Below are positions 55,375 to 64,000 of a stretch of DNA of 64,000 bases, piece by piece. Under the pieces are notes generated by a model. It was not told the DNA's origin, made no database searches, and worked only from the letters and a program-made list of their open reading frames with translations. The stretch lies in contig NZ_JACDXT010000049.1 in the NCBI RefSeq assembly GCF_016464015.1, positions 123,103-187,102 on the forward strand, given 5' to 3'. Source of the DNA: Psychrobacter sp. bablab_jr014. Its GTDB lineage: Bacteria; Pseudomonadota; Gammaproteobacteria; Pseudomonadales; Moraxellaceae. The position numbers were made by a program, and so were the translations under genes. Position 1 is the first letter of the stretch, and every line of letters begins with the position of its first letter.

Positions 55375-56910
55375 TTATAGCGGCAGTACCACTTGTACCA
55401 TGAGTCCCTTTGCATGATTGCTTGACTGACATGCTTCTTCCTTAGGACAGTTACGCGCTTCTACCTGTCCTTGATGCGCGCTGATGACCGCATGTACAAT
55501 CGCTAACCCCAACCCATAGCCACCTGTCTGTCGATGCCGCGCAGAATCCAAACGTACAAAAGGCTGAAAAATACGCTGAGTATCTGCATCAGCAATTCCA
55601 CCACCTTCATCAATAATACGGACGCGTAACTGCTGGATATTGGGCTTATCGAGCAGCGCTGTCACTGTGCCACCTGCTGGCGTATGCATAAACGCATTAC
55701 GAATGATGTTTTCGAAGGCACTTCTTAATTGCTCAGGATTGCCTTGTACTTGCCAGCTGTCATCGTTAGTAGGCGCCTGCCACTGCCAAAAAACGCCTTT
55801 GTTCTGAAATTCAAAACACACATCTTGACCAATCTCGGTCAGCAAACTTGACAAGTCAACAAGCTCATACTCGCCATTATCGAGCGTATATTTTTGCATT
55901 TGCAGTGACTGAATGCGAATAATATGCTCAATCAGCTCGTTCATACGCGCGGTTTCTTTGTCAATACGTAACAGATAGCGCTCAGCACTAGGCGCACAAT
56001 CGCGTGCAAGTTCCGTTGCAATCTCAAGACGCGCTAATGGTGAACGCAGTTCGTGGCTGATGTCACTCAGAACTTGCTTACGTGCAAGCTCACTATCTGC
56101 AAGGCGTTTAGACAGCTCAGACACATCATAAGCCAAGCGCCCTAGCTCATCATCAGCGGTCTCATCGCGCTGTTCGGAATTTTGATAATCCCCCATCATC
56201 ATACGTTGAACACGATGCTGCACTTGGCGGATACGGCGCGTCATGGTACGACTGAGCAAAAGACACATCAGCACACTTAATAATAAAATAAGACTGATAC
56301 GCACCGCCAAATTGGTATTTTGTAGCGCCATAATGTCCTTAAAAGACAAGTGTGGGCGCAGCTGTACTGTGACGTATTGTCCATCAGGCAACTGTACACG
56401 CGTATCTAACAACTCAGCACGCTGGCTAAAATCTGGTGGGTTATGATTAGATGGCGGACGAACTGTGTTCAAAATAAATGACGACAAACCGCCTACTCTA
56501 TCATTCACATTTGCTTCTGGTGGCTCTACTTTTGGACTGCGCGTCTCAAACATATCTCGATAACGCGGATACACAATACCGCCATCCGCATCGTAGACGC
56601 GTATTTGGCTCATGAGACGGCGCTCATCCTGATACATCTGCGTGACAGTGGGCGTATCTCCTGTTTGTAGTGCGGCTATCAATGGCGCACGCCTTTCCAT
56701 TAGGCGCTCAATCTGGCGATCGGTGAGGGTGGTTAGCGCCTGCTCATTTAAATAACGCTCAATAAAAATGGATAGGACAGCTGTTAATAGTAGCGTAAAT
56801 AACAAGCTTAAAAATAAACGCCAAAACAGCGAAAGTGTCCAACGCGACTGTTGCTGAGAGGCGGCTTTTTTGGGCTTGGCTACGGATGATGGCTTAAATA
56901 GTTTGGTCAT
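55375..56910 (-). CDS. Sensor histidine kinase, CpxA/RstB-like
   Basis: 511 residues. Long N-terminal tail, a membrane helix, a large periplasmic domain (about 140 residues), second helix, HAMP (TRRIRQVQHRVQRMM), His in LSDISHELRSPLARLEIA, N box FENIIRNAFMHT, G box GYGLGLAIVH. The SPLARL His-box is typical of CpxA/RstB kinases. It starts 10 bp after its regulator and may sense envelope stress. Confidence 0.87.
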   Translation of the reverse strand: MTKLFKPSSVAKPKKAASQQQSRWTLSLFWRLFLSLLFTLLLTAVLSIFIERYLNEQALTTLTDRQIERLMERRAPLIAALQTGDTPTVTQMYQDERRLMSQIRVYDADGGIVYPRYRDMFETRSPKVEPPEANVNDRVGGLSSFILNTVRPPSNHNPPDFSQRAELLDTRVQLPDGQYVTVQLRPHLSFKDIMALQNTNLAVRISLILLLSVLMCLLLSRTMTRRIRQVQHRVQRMMMGDYQNSEQRDETADDELGRLAYDVSELSKRLADSELARKQVLSDISHELRSPLARLEIATELARDCAPSAERYLLRIDKETARMNELIEHIIRIQSLQMQKYTLDNGEYELVDLSSLLTEIGQDVCFEFQNKGVFWQWQAPTNDDSWQVQGNPEQLRSAFENIIRNAFMHTPAGGTVTALLDKPNIQQLRVRIIDEGGGIADADTQRIFQPFVRLDSARHRQTGGYGLGLAIVHAVISAHQGQVEARNCPKEEACQSSNHAKGLMVQVVLPL

Positions 56911-56919
56911 AGATTAAGC

Positions 56920-57594
56920 TCACATCACCATCTGATAGCCTTTCCCGCGAATGGCTTTGATAGGATCAGGATGAAAGGGCTGCAGCTTTTTACGCAGGCG
57001 TGAGATATGTACGTCCAAACTACGATCAAAGGGTTGTAGCTCACGCTGCAACACGTGCTCAGACAACCATGCTTTACTGACCACACCACCTTTTTGGCGC
57101 AGTAGCGCCACTAAGATATCAAACTCTGTGCCCGTAACTTGTACCTCGATACCATCAATGCGGCAAACACGATGCACCTGATCTAGCATAATACGCCCGT
57201 CATCAGGCAATGGCGGATGCTCAGTTACTGCTGCCTGTGTGCGCTTAATCACCGCCTTAATGCGTGCCAGCAGCTCACGCGGGTTACATGGTTTTGTGAT
57301 ATAGTCATCTGCGCCTAGCTCCAGTCCAATGATGCGATCAATCTCCTCGCCTTTCGCTGTTAGCATAATAACAGGCAATTTGCTGATAGCAGGTAATTGG
57401 CGCAGTACACTTAACCCGTCAATTTTGGGCATCATAATATCAAGCACCAGCAAGTCATAAGGCTTGCTCTTTAATGTTTGCATCACTGCTTCGCCATCAT
57501 GAACGCAATCACAGACCACGCCATGATTGCTTAAATATTCTTCTAATAATTGAGTCAGCTCTTCATCGTCATCGCCCAATAAGATTTGCGGCAT
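56920..57594 (-). CDS. OmpR-family response regulator, CpxR/RstA-like
   Basis: 224 residues from ATG 57594 (GGAG six bases upstream). Receiver with LGDDDEELTQLLEEYL and phospho-Asp in DLLVLDIMMPKIDG; winged helix ending in RLRKKLQPFHPDPIKAIRGKGYQMV, the wing of CpxR/RstA-type regulators. Partner of the kinase downstream. Confidence 0.9.
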   Translation of the reverse strand: MPQILLGDDDEELTQLLEEYLSNHGVVCDCVHDGEAVMQTLKSKPYDLLVLDIMMPKIDGLSVLRQLPAISKLPVIMLTAKGEEIDRIIGLELGADDYITKPCNPRELLARIKAVIKRTQAAVTEHPPLPDDGRIMLDQVHRVCRIDGIEVQVTGTEFDILVALLRQKGGVVSKAWLSEHVLQRELQPFDRSLDVHISRLRKKLQPFHPDPIKAIRGKGYQMVM

Positions 57595-57763
57595 GGTTGT
57601 CTCCTTTATCACGCTGGCGTCCGTTTTATCGCGCGAAAAATCTAACGCTGAACGGCTCTCAAATAATAGTGGGCTTAATCATGCAATACAAGGCGCAGCA
57701 GACAATATCGGCAAAACGTTACCTTTCTTAAAAGTTCTTTGGCGGCTGTAACTCTTTATCCCA

Positions 57764-57795
57764 TAAAAAAGCGCACCTGCCAAAACAGATGCGCT
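57764..57795 (-). terminator. Terminator of the lipoprotein pair
   Basis: Minus strand: AGCGCATCTG and CAGGTGCGCT (one G-T pair), 6-base loop, then a T6 run. Lies 33 bp beyond the stop of the 57828 gene. Confidence 0.8.
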
Positions 57796-57827
57796 GATAT
57801 AAAATGCTAATGACGATAAACGATAAC

Positions 57828-59513
57828 TCAGTGACGCATTGCCGAGGTCATCATCATAGACAACAAACGCATACTGACGTCATCGGCGGTCTCATCGCTG
57901 GTTTCACCAAACTGCTCGATATAGTCTTTGATATCTATGCTGTTTTGTGCATTGGGCGTCTGCACATTATCAGGCAAGTTCGGAAAGTCTTTTTGGCTGC
58001 GGTCTATACGGCTATATGTGGTAAAAATATCCGCAACCGTACTGCGCTCGTCTAAGTCTTTATTCACAAAAGCGGCGGTTGGCATTTGCATCTGTGTCCA
58101 TAGCAGACTGCCTTGTTTGTCAAAACCATACAGTCTCTGTACTTTGAGCGCTGTTGACGCTTTCTCGATCTCATATTTCCGAGAATCGTCAATCATACGA
58201 ATCAGCGCATAAGCAAAATGTCTGCTGTCGAGCTTTTCTTTTACAGTTTGCGCAAAGGTCTTTTCTTCATAGCTGTCATACTCACTATCATAGTCATCAC
58301 CGTCATCTACAGCAACGGCCTCTTCTGCCAACTCCACATCATCATAACTATCTGCTTCTTCTAACGCTTCAGCAACCAGCTCAGGATATGCTGTCTTTAA
58401 TTGCTGAAACAGTGTTTCAGACATCATCTGACTTTCTTGATAGTACGCATCAATACTTAGGGTTTGCGCAATAACGAGATCACTTTGCATCATGCCGCTT
58501 AACTGATGCGCAGGAATTTTTGGCGTTAATTTTGCTAACTCAGAGCCTGAGATGGTACGAAAGCTGTCTTTATCTGCGTTGGCACGCACAGCTTCTGATG
58601 CTTGCAAGTGACTTTGGATTAAGGTGCGACCAAAGCCTTTAGGCAAGCTACCATCATTGAGTGACAGCTTTAACCACTTACTCTGCCACTGCGTACCCAA
58701 TTTTTTGTCCAAAAACTTGGCATTTAGCATGGCAAAATTATCTGCCCACAGGTATAAACTACCTGATTTGGCGTCAATATAGATAGGCTGGTTGATACTG
58801 GTATGATGATTGCGCGTGTCATATTGTACGCTTGGTAATGCCGTCAGTTTGCCTGCCAGTGGTTGATAGACGCCTTGTACATTGATGGATAATGGCTTAT
58901 ACCAGTACTCATTCATCAGCTTAGCGCTATTGATGTCTTCTTTATTTAGCATCTCAGCACTGTCTTCGTTGTCATCATCATAACGGTCAAACAGCGCTTG
59001 ATAGTACGGGGTGACTGCCTGCATTTCTGGCATATCTTCTTCTTCGTAGTATTCGCTATAGTAGCTTTGGTTTTTATTTTGATACCACGCTTGAAAGTTC
59101 TTATTACACGCCACGTAGGTTTGTTCAAGACGAGTACGCTGGTCGTTATAGCGCGTATCATCAATCTCAAGCCCTGCCGCTTCTGCTTGTTTTAACAGTT
59201 TAATATAATCGGCATCATGAGTGGTTTCACAATAGTCTATGGCGCTGTATGCACGCACTTTCTTAGGGTCAATATTGGCAAACTTTGCACGATTATTTAG
59301 TTCAATATTGCTGTGGTATGCGGTCGCTTTACGGTACTGCGCGTTTAATGCGGTATTGACACGATCTTTGGCCTCAGCAGCGGCTAAGTTTGTCTGCCCT
59401 GCCTGCATACTGCTGGTGGTTTGACAACCTGTCAGCACCAGCGATCCTGCCACCAGCATCGCACCAACGCGATACGGCGCACGCGACCACAAAGATAAAA
59501 AAGAGGTGTTCAT
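57828..59513 (-). CDS. Acidic Asp/Tyr-rich lipoprotein, paralog A
   Basis: About 561 residues from ATG 59513 (AGGA upstream; 59531 also possible). Lipobox VLTGCQTTS gives a lipidated Cys near residue 30. Acidic Tyr-rich stretches occur near residue 145 (SYYSEYYEEED) and around 395-430 (VDDGDDYDSEYDSYEE). I do not recognise the family. Gene order with paralog B (26 bp upstream stop), the same Cys-QTTS start and similar blocks (for example FDKQGSLLW against LDRAGTLVG) suggest an old duplication. Probably outer-membrane anchored. Confidence 0.85.
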   Translation of the reverse strand: MNTSFLSLWSRAPYRVGAMLVAGSLVLTGCQTTSSMQAGQTNLAAAEAKDRVNTALNAQYRKATAYHSNIELNNRAKFANIDPKKVRAYSAIDYCETTHDADYIKLLKQAEAAGLEIDDTRYNDQRTRLEQTYVACNKNFQAWYQNKNQSYYSEYYEEEDMPEMQAVTPYYQALFDRYDDDNEDSAEMLNKEDINSAKLMNEYWYKPLSINVQGVYQPLAGKLTALPSVQYDTRNHHTSINQPIYIDAKSGSLYLWADNFAMLNAKFLDKKLGTQWQSKWLKLSLNDGSLPKGFGRTLIQSHLQASEAVRANADKDSFRTISGSELAKLTPKIPAHQLSGMMQSDLVIAQTLSIDAYYQESQMMSETLFQQLKTAYPELVAEALEEADSYDDVELAEEAVAVDDGDDYDSEYDSYEEKTFAQTVKEKLDSRHFAYALIRMIDDSRKYEIEKASTALKVQRLYGFDKQGSLLWTQMQMPTAAFVNKDLDERSTVADIFTTYSRIDRSQKDFPNLPDNVQTPNAQNSIDIKDYIEQFGETSDETADDVSMRLLSMMMTSAMRH

Positions 59514-59557
59514 AACAAGTTTCCTAAACATGTAAAATAAGGCGCGAGTTCTAGGTC

Positions 59558-61462
59558 TTAGTGGCTCATATCGCTATCAAAGTCATCACCATACGTATCA
59601 TCGTAGTCTGCAATAGCACTGTCGTAATCATACTCATTGAACATATCGTAGTCATAACGGGCATAGCGCGCCGCCTCAGCGTAGCCTTGTTCTTTTTTAA
59701 TATCTTTCACCAGCTGATTGCCATCCATAATGGTCGGTGCACCTTTTCCATTGCTAAAGGTAGTGCGAAGTAGCGGCGTTAACGCATGCTTGCTAAAGTC
59801 TTTAGCGTTGTAGCGGACTTGATTAACCGCCATCTGCTGCATATTTAAGAAAGGACTGTGGAGCGCCAAACGTTGCTGCTTGCCCACAAGCGTGCCTGCA
59901 CGGTCAAGGTAATAGTAGTTGTTTTGATTGAGCGACAATGGCGCAAGCGCTTCGATAAGCTGCATCAACTTGCCCATATCCGTACTGTGATAGCCTTTAT
60001 TGTATAAAGACAAGCGCTCAAGCATATCGTTAAACTGGTCTTTATCCGCATACATATCAGGGTGCGCCTTGACGTATTGCTGCAAGTCGCGGCTCATATG
60101 TTTAACGATACGCCCAAGCATCGCGCCTGACTGTTTTGAATCAAAGTCAACCTTGAGCACTTGACTTGCGCCCAGCGCATTCGCAAAGGCATCTTGCTGC
60201 GCCGTCACATCGCTTACGGTGCTAGCGGGAATCTCTGCAAAGCTCGCCTCCAGCGCATTAATAAACGAATCATAAAAGACATCGGTCGGCACCGCTTTTG
60301 CTAAGTCCTCAGGCAGACCGAAGCTCACTACCAATGCGTCTTGATTCAGCAGCTTTTGGACTTGGTCTTGATTACCCTCGGTAAATGATGAGCTACCCAT
60401 CGCGACCAATGGCTTAGCGGCTGAGGCATCGACCACCATACGCTTATTATTAAAGTCAAGCATTAACGGCAGCTGTATTGAAGATTGCACCGTTGGGGCA
60501 AGGTAGTCGTAGCTGTAGACACTGCGCAGAGTACGTGCCTGCGGATTGCTTTCACTGATACTGCTAAATGTGACGTACTGATTTTGATAAAAATTATCCG
60601 CCACAACCTGCTCGTCAGTGCGCTTTAACATATTCAGTGCCTTTTGCATGATACCTGCGGTGTCCTCTGCATTGCTAGCATCCGCTTCCGCGCGTTTCAT
60701 CTCAATATAGTCAGTGGTGATGCCTGTTTTTAGGCGCTCAACACTGTCTTCTTCATCTTCGTAGTAATGGTCATCATAGTCGTCATAATCTTCGTAATAG
60801 TGATCATCATAGTCGTCATAATCATACTCGTCTTCATCGTCATAACCTGACGCCTCAAGATCGTCTTCGGCTGTAGCAAGTGCAGGTTCATCCCCATACT
60901 CAGCCGCCGCGACTTCAGCATCAACTTCAGTCTCATAGTCATACTCATCATAATCGCTGTCGTAATCATCATAGTCATCATATTGATGCTCACTACGATA
61001 AGCGATGGTTTTAATAAAGCTGTCGTACAGACTGTCTGTGCCTTTATCCACGCTATCGGCAGCATTAACAGGCGTTTCCATATAACGTACGCTCGATATT
61101 GCCGTGCTATTACTGTGCATGTGTTGGCGAATGGCAGCGACCAAACGCGCTTTAGCCGCACTTTCGGCGCTCAGCTGACCATCGACATCAAAGAACGCTT
61201 GACGGGCGGCGCTGTTGTTTGCCATAGCTTTTGCAAACTGGTCGCTTTGGATGCGCTGGGCTTGCACGTTATTTTCGCGCAAATCTAGAACAGCGCCATT
61301 GTTAGATGGCACAGATGCAACAGGTGCTGAGGTGGTTTGACATCCCGCTAAAACCAAACCTGCGCCGCCTAACAACAACGTACGATGACTAAATCTGCGT
61401 AATATGCCGACTGCGTCAGACGCTATACTTGTCGATGCAGGCTTTAATGGTTGCAGTGACAT
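59558..61462 (-). CDS. Acidic Asp/Tyr-rich lipoprotein, paralog B
   Basis: 634 residues. Lipobox VLAGCQTTS (Cys 41). Two blocks dominated by Asp, Tyr and Glu lie at residues 161-178 and 207-238; in the latter YDDYDDHYYED occurs twice in tandem. The C-terminal 35 residues are again DY-rich (YDYDMFNEYDYD). The rest is ordinary globular sequence. Function unknown; metal or cation binding at the cell surface is a guess. First in the pair; divergent from ggt across a region with a PmrA-box-like site. Confidence 0.85.
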   Translation of the reverse strand: MSLQPLKPASTSIASDAVGILRRFSHRTLLLGGAGLVLAGCQTTSAPVASVPSNNGAVLDLRENNVQAQRIQSDQFAKAMANNSAARQAFFDVDGQLSAESAAKARLVAAIRQHMHSNSTAISSVRYMETPVNAADSVDKGTDSLYDSFIKTIAYRSEHQYDDYDDYDSDYDEYDYETEVDAEVAAAEYGDEPALATAEDDLEASGYDDEDEYDYDDYDDHYYEDYDDYDDHYYEDEEDSVERLKTGITTDYIEMKRAEADASNAEDTAGIMQKALNMLKRTDEQVVADNFYQNQYVTFSSISESNPQARTLRSVYSYDYLAPTVQSSIQLPLMLDFNNKRMVVDASAAKPLVAMGSSSFTEGNQDQVQKLLNQDALVVSFGLPEDLAKAVPTDVFYDSFINALEASFAEIPASTVSDVTAQQDAFANALGASQVLKVDFDSKQSGAMLGRIVKHMSRDLQQYVKAHPDMYADKDQFNDMLERLSLYNKGYHSTDMGKLMQLIEALAPLSLNQNNYYYLDRAGTLVGKQQRLALHSPFLNMQQMAVNQVRYNAKDFSKHALTPLLRTTFSNGKGAPTIMDGNQLVKDIKKEQGYAEAARYARYDYDMFNEYDYDSAIADYDDTYGDDFDSDMSH

Positions 61463-61903
61463 ATAAAAATTCCCTGAATAGAAAGAGCCAATAGATAAAA
61501 TAACATTTTGTAAGAATACAAATGTTTATAACACAAAACATTACAAATGCGTAGTAAAAGTTATCACTTGTTGAGTTTAATTAGCAGTTATTATCATTTG
61601 CTGTTGATTGTTATATGGTGCTTATTATTCGTTTAGGGTGCCTTTACTACTTTAAACAGATTCATTTTTATAAATAAACGGCTTTTTACTTGATTAATAA
61701 CTCTAAATCAGTATTTTTTTGCAGCTTATCTGCTGTATTTACCGTTAAGATAAGATTAAGATAGGCAGAAAATTGCTAACCATATTTAGGCAATTTTTTA
61801 TCAGACAAGCATGACTTACCTAAACAAAAGACAGTAGGCTGTGCTCAATACTTTAAAAAAACATCAGAACAATCGCTCAAAATACAAAACTAAGGAAGGT
61901 TTT
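61463..61903. other. Divergent promoter region, lipoprotein pair and ggt
   Basis: 440 bp, strongly AT-rich, no gene supported. Contains the PmrA-box-like motif at 61744-61760 and an inverted pair GTAAGAATACAAATG / CATTACAAATGC around 61508-61550 of no clear role. Confidence 0.5.
61744..61760. promoter_or_regulatory. PmrA-box-like site 3
   Basis: GTTAAG - N5 - ATTAAG, the same hexamer spacing as the two sites before eptA. Located 144 bp upstream of ggt and 280 bp upstream of the Asp/Tyr-rich lipoprotein pair. Confidence 0.55.
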
Positions 61904-63784
61904 ATGTCGTCATCTCACACCGATACAGGTTATTCTTGTGCTTTACTGCCGCGCTCCTTGCTATGGGGCGCAATGCTTACCACAGCCGCGCTGACTCAAG
62001 CACATGCTGCGCCGAGCGATGCACCTCTACAACTGTCAGAGACCCAACGTATCACCGTGAATGCTTCAGAAAATCAGGCGACTGTGCCCACCGTCCAAAC
62101 GGCTGCCATTGCCAACAATACTACCAACAACACGCCTGCCATCTTTTCAGGGGATGCCATTGAGCATCCGCTATGGGCAAAAAATGGCATGGTCGCAAGC
62201 CAAGAGTCGCTGGCATCAGAAGCAGGCTTACAAATGCTCCAAAACGGCGGTAATGCGGTCGATGCGGCAGTCGCGGTCGGCTTTGCACTCGCAGTGACCT
62301 TACCGCGTGCAGGCAATATCGGTGGCGGCGGCTTTATGATGATTTATGACGCCAAACAAAACAAAACCATCGCGCTGGACTACCGCGAAAAAGCGCCCAG
62401 CAGCGCCTTTCGCGATATGTACCTAGATAAAGATGGCAATGCCCTGAGCGAGCGTTCGCAATATCACGGGCTGGCAGTCGGCGTCCCTGGTACAGTGGCA
62501 GGCTTATTAAAGGCGTTAGATGAGCACGGCACAATGAGCCGCGAGGATGTCATGGCACCTGCGATTGCGCTTGCTAGAGATGGCTTTACTGTCACGCCTG
62601 AGCTTGCTGACTCCTTATCGGCGCTGCGGTCGCGTTTGGGACGCTGGGAGAGCACCCAAAAAATCTTTTTTAAAGCCGATGGCACGACCTATCAAGCGGG
62701 CGAGCGTCTAAAACAACCTGAGCTGGCGCATTCTTTAAGCCTAATTGCTCAGCAAGGCGCCGATGGCTTTTATAAAGGGGAGACGGCACAAAAACTGGTC
62801 AAGGCAGTCAATGACGCTGGCGGCGCGATGAGCCTACAAGACTTGGAAAATTATCAAGCCATCGCCCGAAAACCTGTCAAAGGTACGTATCGCGAATTTG
62901 ATGTGGTGTCTATGCCGCCGCCCTCTTCTGGTGGCACGCACATCATCGAAATCTTAAACATCCTTGAGCATTACCCGATGGGCGACTACGGTCATAACAG
63001 CGCCCAAAGCATTCATTTATTGTCCGAAGCCATGCAACTGGCGTATGCCGATCGCTCAGAATATTTGGGCGACAGTGACTTTGTCGATGTGCCTATCGAT
63101 GGCTTGACCAGTAAAAAATATGCCAAGGTGCTGGTGGACAAAATCGATCCGCACAAAGCCACACCCGCGCATATGATTAAAGAAGGCAATCCGCTACCGT
63201 ACGAGAGCGACCAAACCACGCATTTTTCTATCGTTGATAAAATGGGCAATGCGGTCGCCAACACCTATACACTGAATTTCTCTTATGGCACAGGCTTGGT
63301 GGCAGACGGTACAGGTATTTTGTTAAACAATGAAATGGACGACTTTTCGGCGAAAGTCGGCGTGCCCAATGCGTATGGCTTGCTGGGCGGCGATGCCAAT
63401 GCGATTGAAGCCAATAAGCGCCCGCTGTCATCCATGAGCCCGACCATGGTCTTTAAAGACCAGCGCCCTTACATTGTCACAGGCACACCGGGTGGCAGCC
63501 GCATCATCACCACGGTGACGCAGATTCTGACCAATGTCATTGATTATGATATGAATATTGCCGAAGCTACCCACGCACCGCGCATCCATGACCAGTGGTT
63601 CCCCGACGAAATCCGCATCGAAAAAGCGCTCAATAAAGACACGATTGACAAGCTCACCTCGATGGGACACACTATCACGCCCAACGCCACCATGGGTTCG
63701 ACCCAATCGATTATGGTGACGCCGCAAGGGCTGTATGGTGCTTCTGACCCGCGCACCCCTGATGGCGCAGTGGTTGGCTATTAA
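61904..63784 (+). CDS. ggt: Gamma-glutamyltransferase precursor
   Basis: Periplasmic glutathione-degrading N-terminal-nucleophile hydrolase. 626 residues from ATG 61904 (AAGGAAGG upstream); signal peptide ends AHAA. The self-cleavage Thr is in SDQTTHFSIVD near residue 439; substrate residues in NIGGGGFMMIYD, PPPSSGGTHIIE and TGTPGGSRIIT. Full length and apparently intact. A 60-residue Ala/Thr/Asn-rich linker between signal and enzyme core is longer than usual. Confidence 0.93.
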   Translation: MSSSHTDTGYSCALLPRSLLWGAMLTTAALTQAHAAPSDAPLQLSETQRITVNASENQATVPTVQTAAIANNTTNNTPAIFSGDAIEHPLWAKNGMVASQESLASEAGLQMLQNGGNAVDAAVAVGFALAVTLPRAGNIGGGGFMMIYDAKQNKTIALDYREKAPSSAFRDMYLDKDGNALSERSQYHGLAVGVPGTVAGLLKALDEHGTMSREDVMAPAIALARDGFTVTPELADSLSALRSRLGRWESTQKIFFKADGTTYQAGERLKQPELAHSLSLIAQQGADGFYKGETAQKLVKAVNDAGGAMSLQDLENYQAIARKPVKGTYREFDVVSMPPPSSGGTHIIEILNILEHYPMGDYGHNSAQSIHLLSEAMQLAYADRSEYLGDSDFVDVPIDGLTSKKYAKVLVDKIDPHKATPAHMIKEGNPLPYESDQTTHFSIVDKMGNAVANTYTLNFSYGTGLVADGTGILLNNEMDDFSAKVGVPNAYGLLGGDANAIEANKRPLSSMSPTMVFKDQRPYIVTGTPGGSRIITTVTQILTNVIDYDMNIAEATHAPRIHDQWFPDEIRIEKALNKDTIDKLTSMGHTITPNATMGSTQSIMVTPQGLYGASDPRTPDGAVVGY

Positions 63785-63817
63785 CCGAGCAATCCTGTAA
63801 ATAACAAAATAGTTTAA

Positions 63818-63874
63818 TTGACTTCCTCCCCTCCCTAAAGTGAGGGGATTCCCTCACTCTGCATAGCAACATTG
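63818..63874 (-). mobile_element. IS200/IS605-type right end with hairpin
   Basis: Downstream of the tnpB stop on the minus strand comes a CCCCTCACTTTAGGGAGGGG hairpin, then AGGAAGTCAA. Hairpins followed by a short TCAA-like terminus are typical right ends of IS605-family elements. In such elements the right end and tnpB 3' end also encode the guide (omega) RNA. Boundary near 63818 is approximate. Confidence 0.65.
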
Positions 63875-64000
63875 CTATTGGGTGGCGATTTCTCCAGCGA
63901 GACGGTCAAGCCCGACCGCAAGAATGTTCTTAGCGGCATTGATATCTCTATCATGCCGTGTGCCACACCCAGCACAAGTCCATTCTCTTATTCCAAGACC
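63875..64000 (-). CDS. tnpB: TnpB (RNA-guided nuclease), C-terminal end only
   Basis: 41 residues ending at TAG; the rest is beyond the window. [20 protein letters not shown] carries the second half of the zinc ribbon (CxxC) and the RuvC-III Asp in [11 protein letters not shown]. TnpB proteins of IS200/IS605 elements are the RNA-guided relatives of Cas12. Whether the element is complete cannot be seen. Confidence 0.88.
   Translation of the reverse strand, partial: GLGIREWTCAGCGTRHDRDINAAKNILAVGLDRLAGEIATQ

Noticed and set aside
60730..61161. 143-codon Met/Thr-rich frame inside the lipoprotein B gene
   Set aside because: Generated by reading the DYDD codon repeats in another frame.

Overview
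The window looks like chromosomal DNA of a gammaproteobacterium of the Moraxellaceae, most likely Psychrobacter or a close relative. This is inferred from gene content: an Acinetobacter-like pca/pob/van aromatic catabolic region, an eptA-pmrA-pmrB arrangement like the Acinetobacter pmrCAB locus, and moderate GC. No rRNA or tRNA gene and no CRISPR array was seen.

Positions 1-24.4 kb are a supercluster for lignin-derived aromatic acids. Reading right to left: feruloyl-CoA synthetase (cut by the window edge) and feruloyl-CoA hydratase/lyase; then one long minus-strand operon pcaF - fused pcaDC - pcaH - pcaG - pobA - pcaI - pcaJ - dctQ - dctM; then vanR facing vanAB; an operon dctP2 - tauD-like dioxygenase - class II aldolase - dctP1; an IclR regulator facing pcaB; dctP3; and an aryl-alcohol dehydrogenase. 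Together these cover ferulate to vanillin, vanillate and 4-hydroxybenzoate to protocatechuate, and the whole beta-ketoadipate branch to succinyl-CoA and acetyl-CoA. Vanillin dehydrogenase and the usual PcaK/VanK permeases are absent. In their place is one TRAP permease (dctQM) plus three closely similar lipoprotein binding proteins. A two-part operator (two GTTC-N7-GAAY-like dyads, 4 bp apart) lies upstream of pcaF, dctP2 and dctP3, and suggests one IclR-controlled regulon.

Positions 24.4-25.7 kb hold an internally deleted IS3-family element inserted exactly in the loop of a transcription terminator. Positions 25.9-30.3 kb carry pqqA-B-C-D-E plus an M19 dipeptidase, with a hairpin between pqqA and pqqB. 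Next come mntP behind a yybP-ykoY-type manganese riboswitch, a truncated DJ-1/PfpI gene, a butanediol dehydrogenase, and a homocysteine methyltransferase/permease pair.

Positions 35.6-44.4 kb are a lysine/pipecolate degradation cluster: amaA (L-pipecolate oxidase), an NhaC-family transporter, amaB, hglS (2-oxoadipate to D-2-hydroxyglutarate), a class III aminotransferase and a LysR regulator. Positions 44.7-50.2 kb hold a PAP2 phosphatase and an iron-uptake locus (siderophore-esterase-like hydrolase, lipoprotein, TonB receptor, Fur box).

Positions 50.2-63.8 kb are an envelope-modification region: PAP2 phosphatase, eptA, pmrA/pmrB-like two-component system, a second CpxAR/RstBA-like system, two unusual Asp/Tyr-rich lipoproteins and gamma-glutamyltransferase. 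PmrA-box-like motifs precede eptA and ggt. The window ends in the 3' end of an IS200/IS605-type tnpB with its structured right end.

Most notable: the multi-receptor TRAP regulon with its uncharacterised TauD/aldolase module, the paired Asp/Tyr-rich lipoproteins, the terminator-loop IS insertion, a covarying hairpin repeat, and a branched inverted-repeat element near 1.7 kb.
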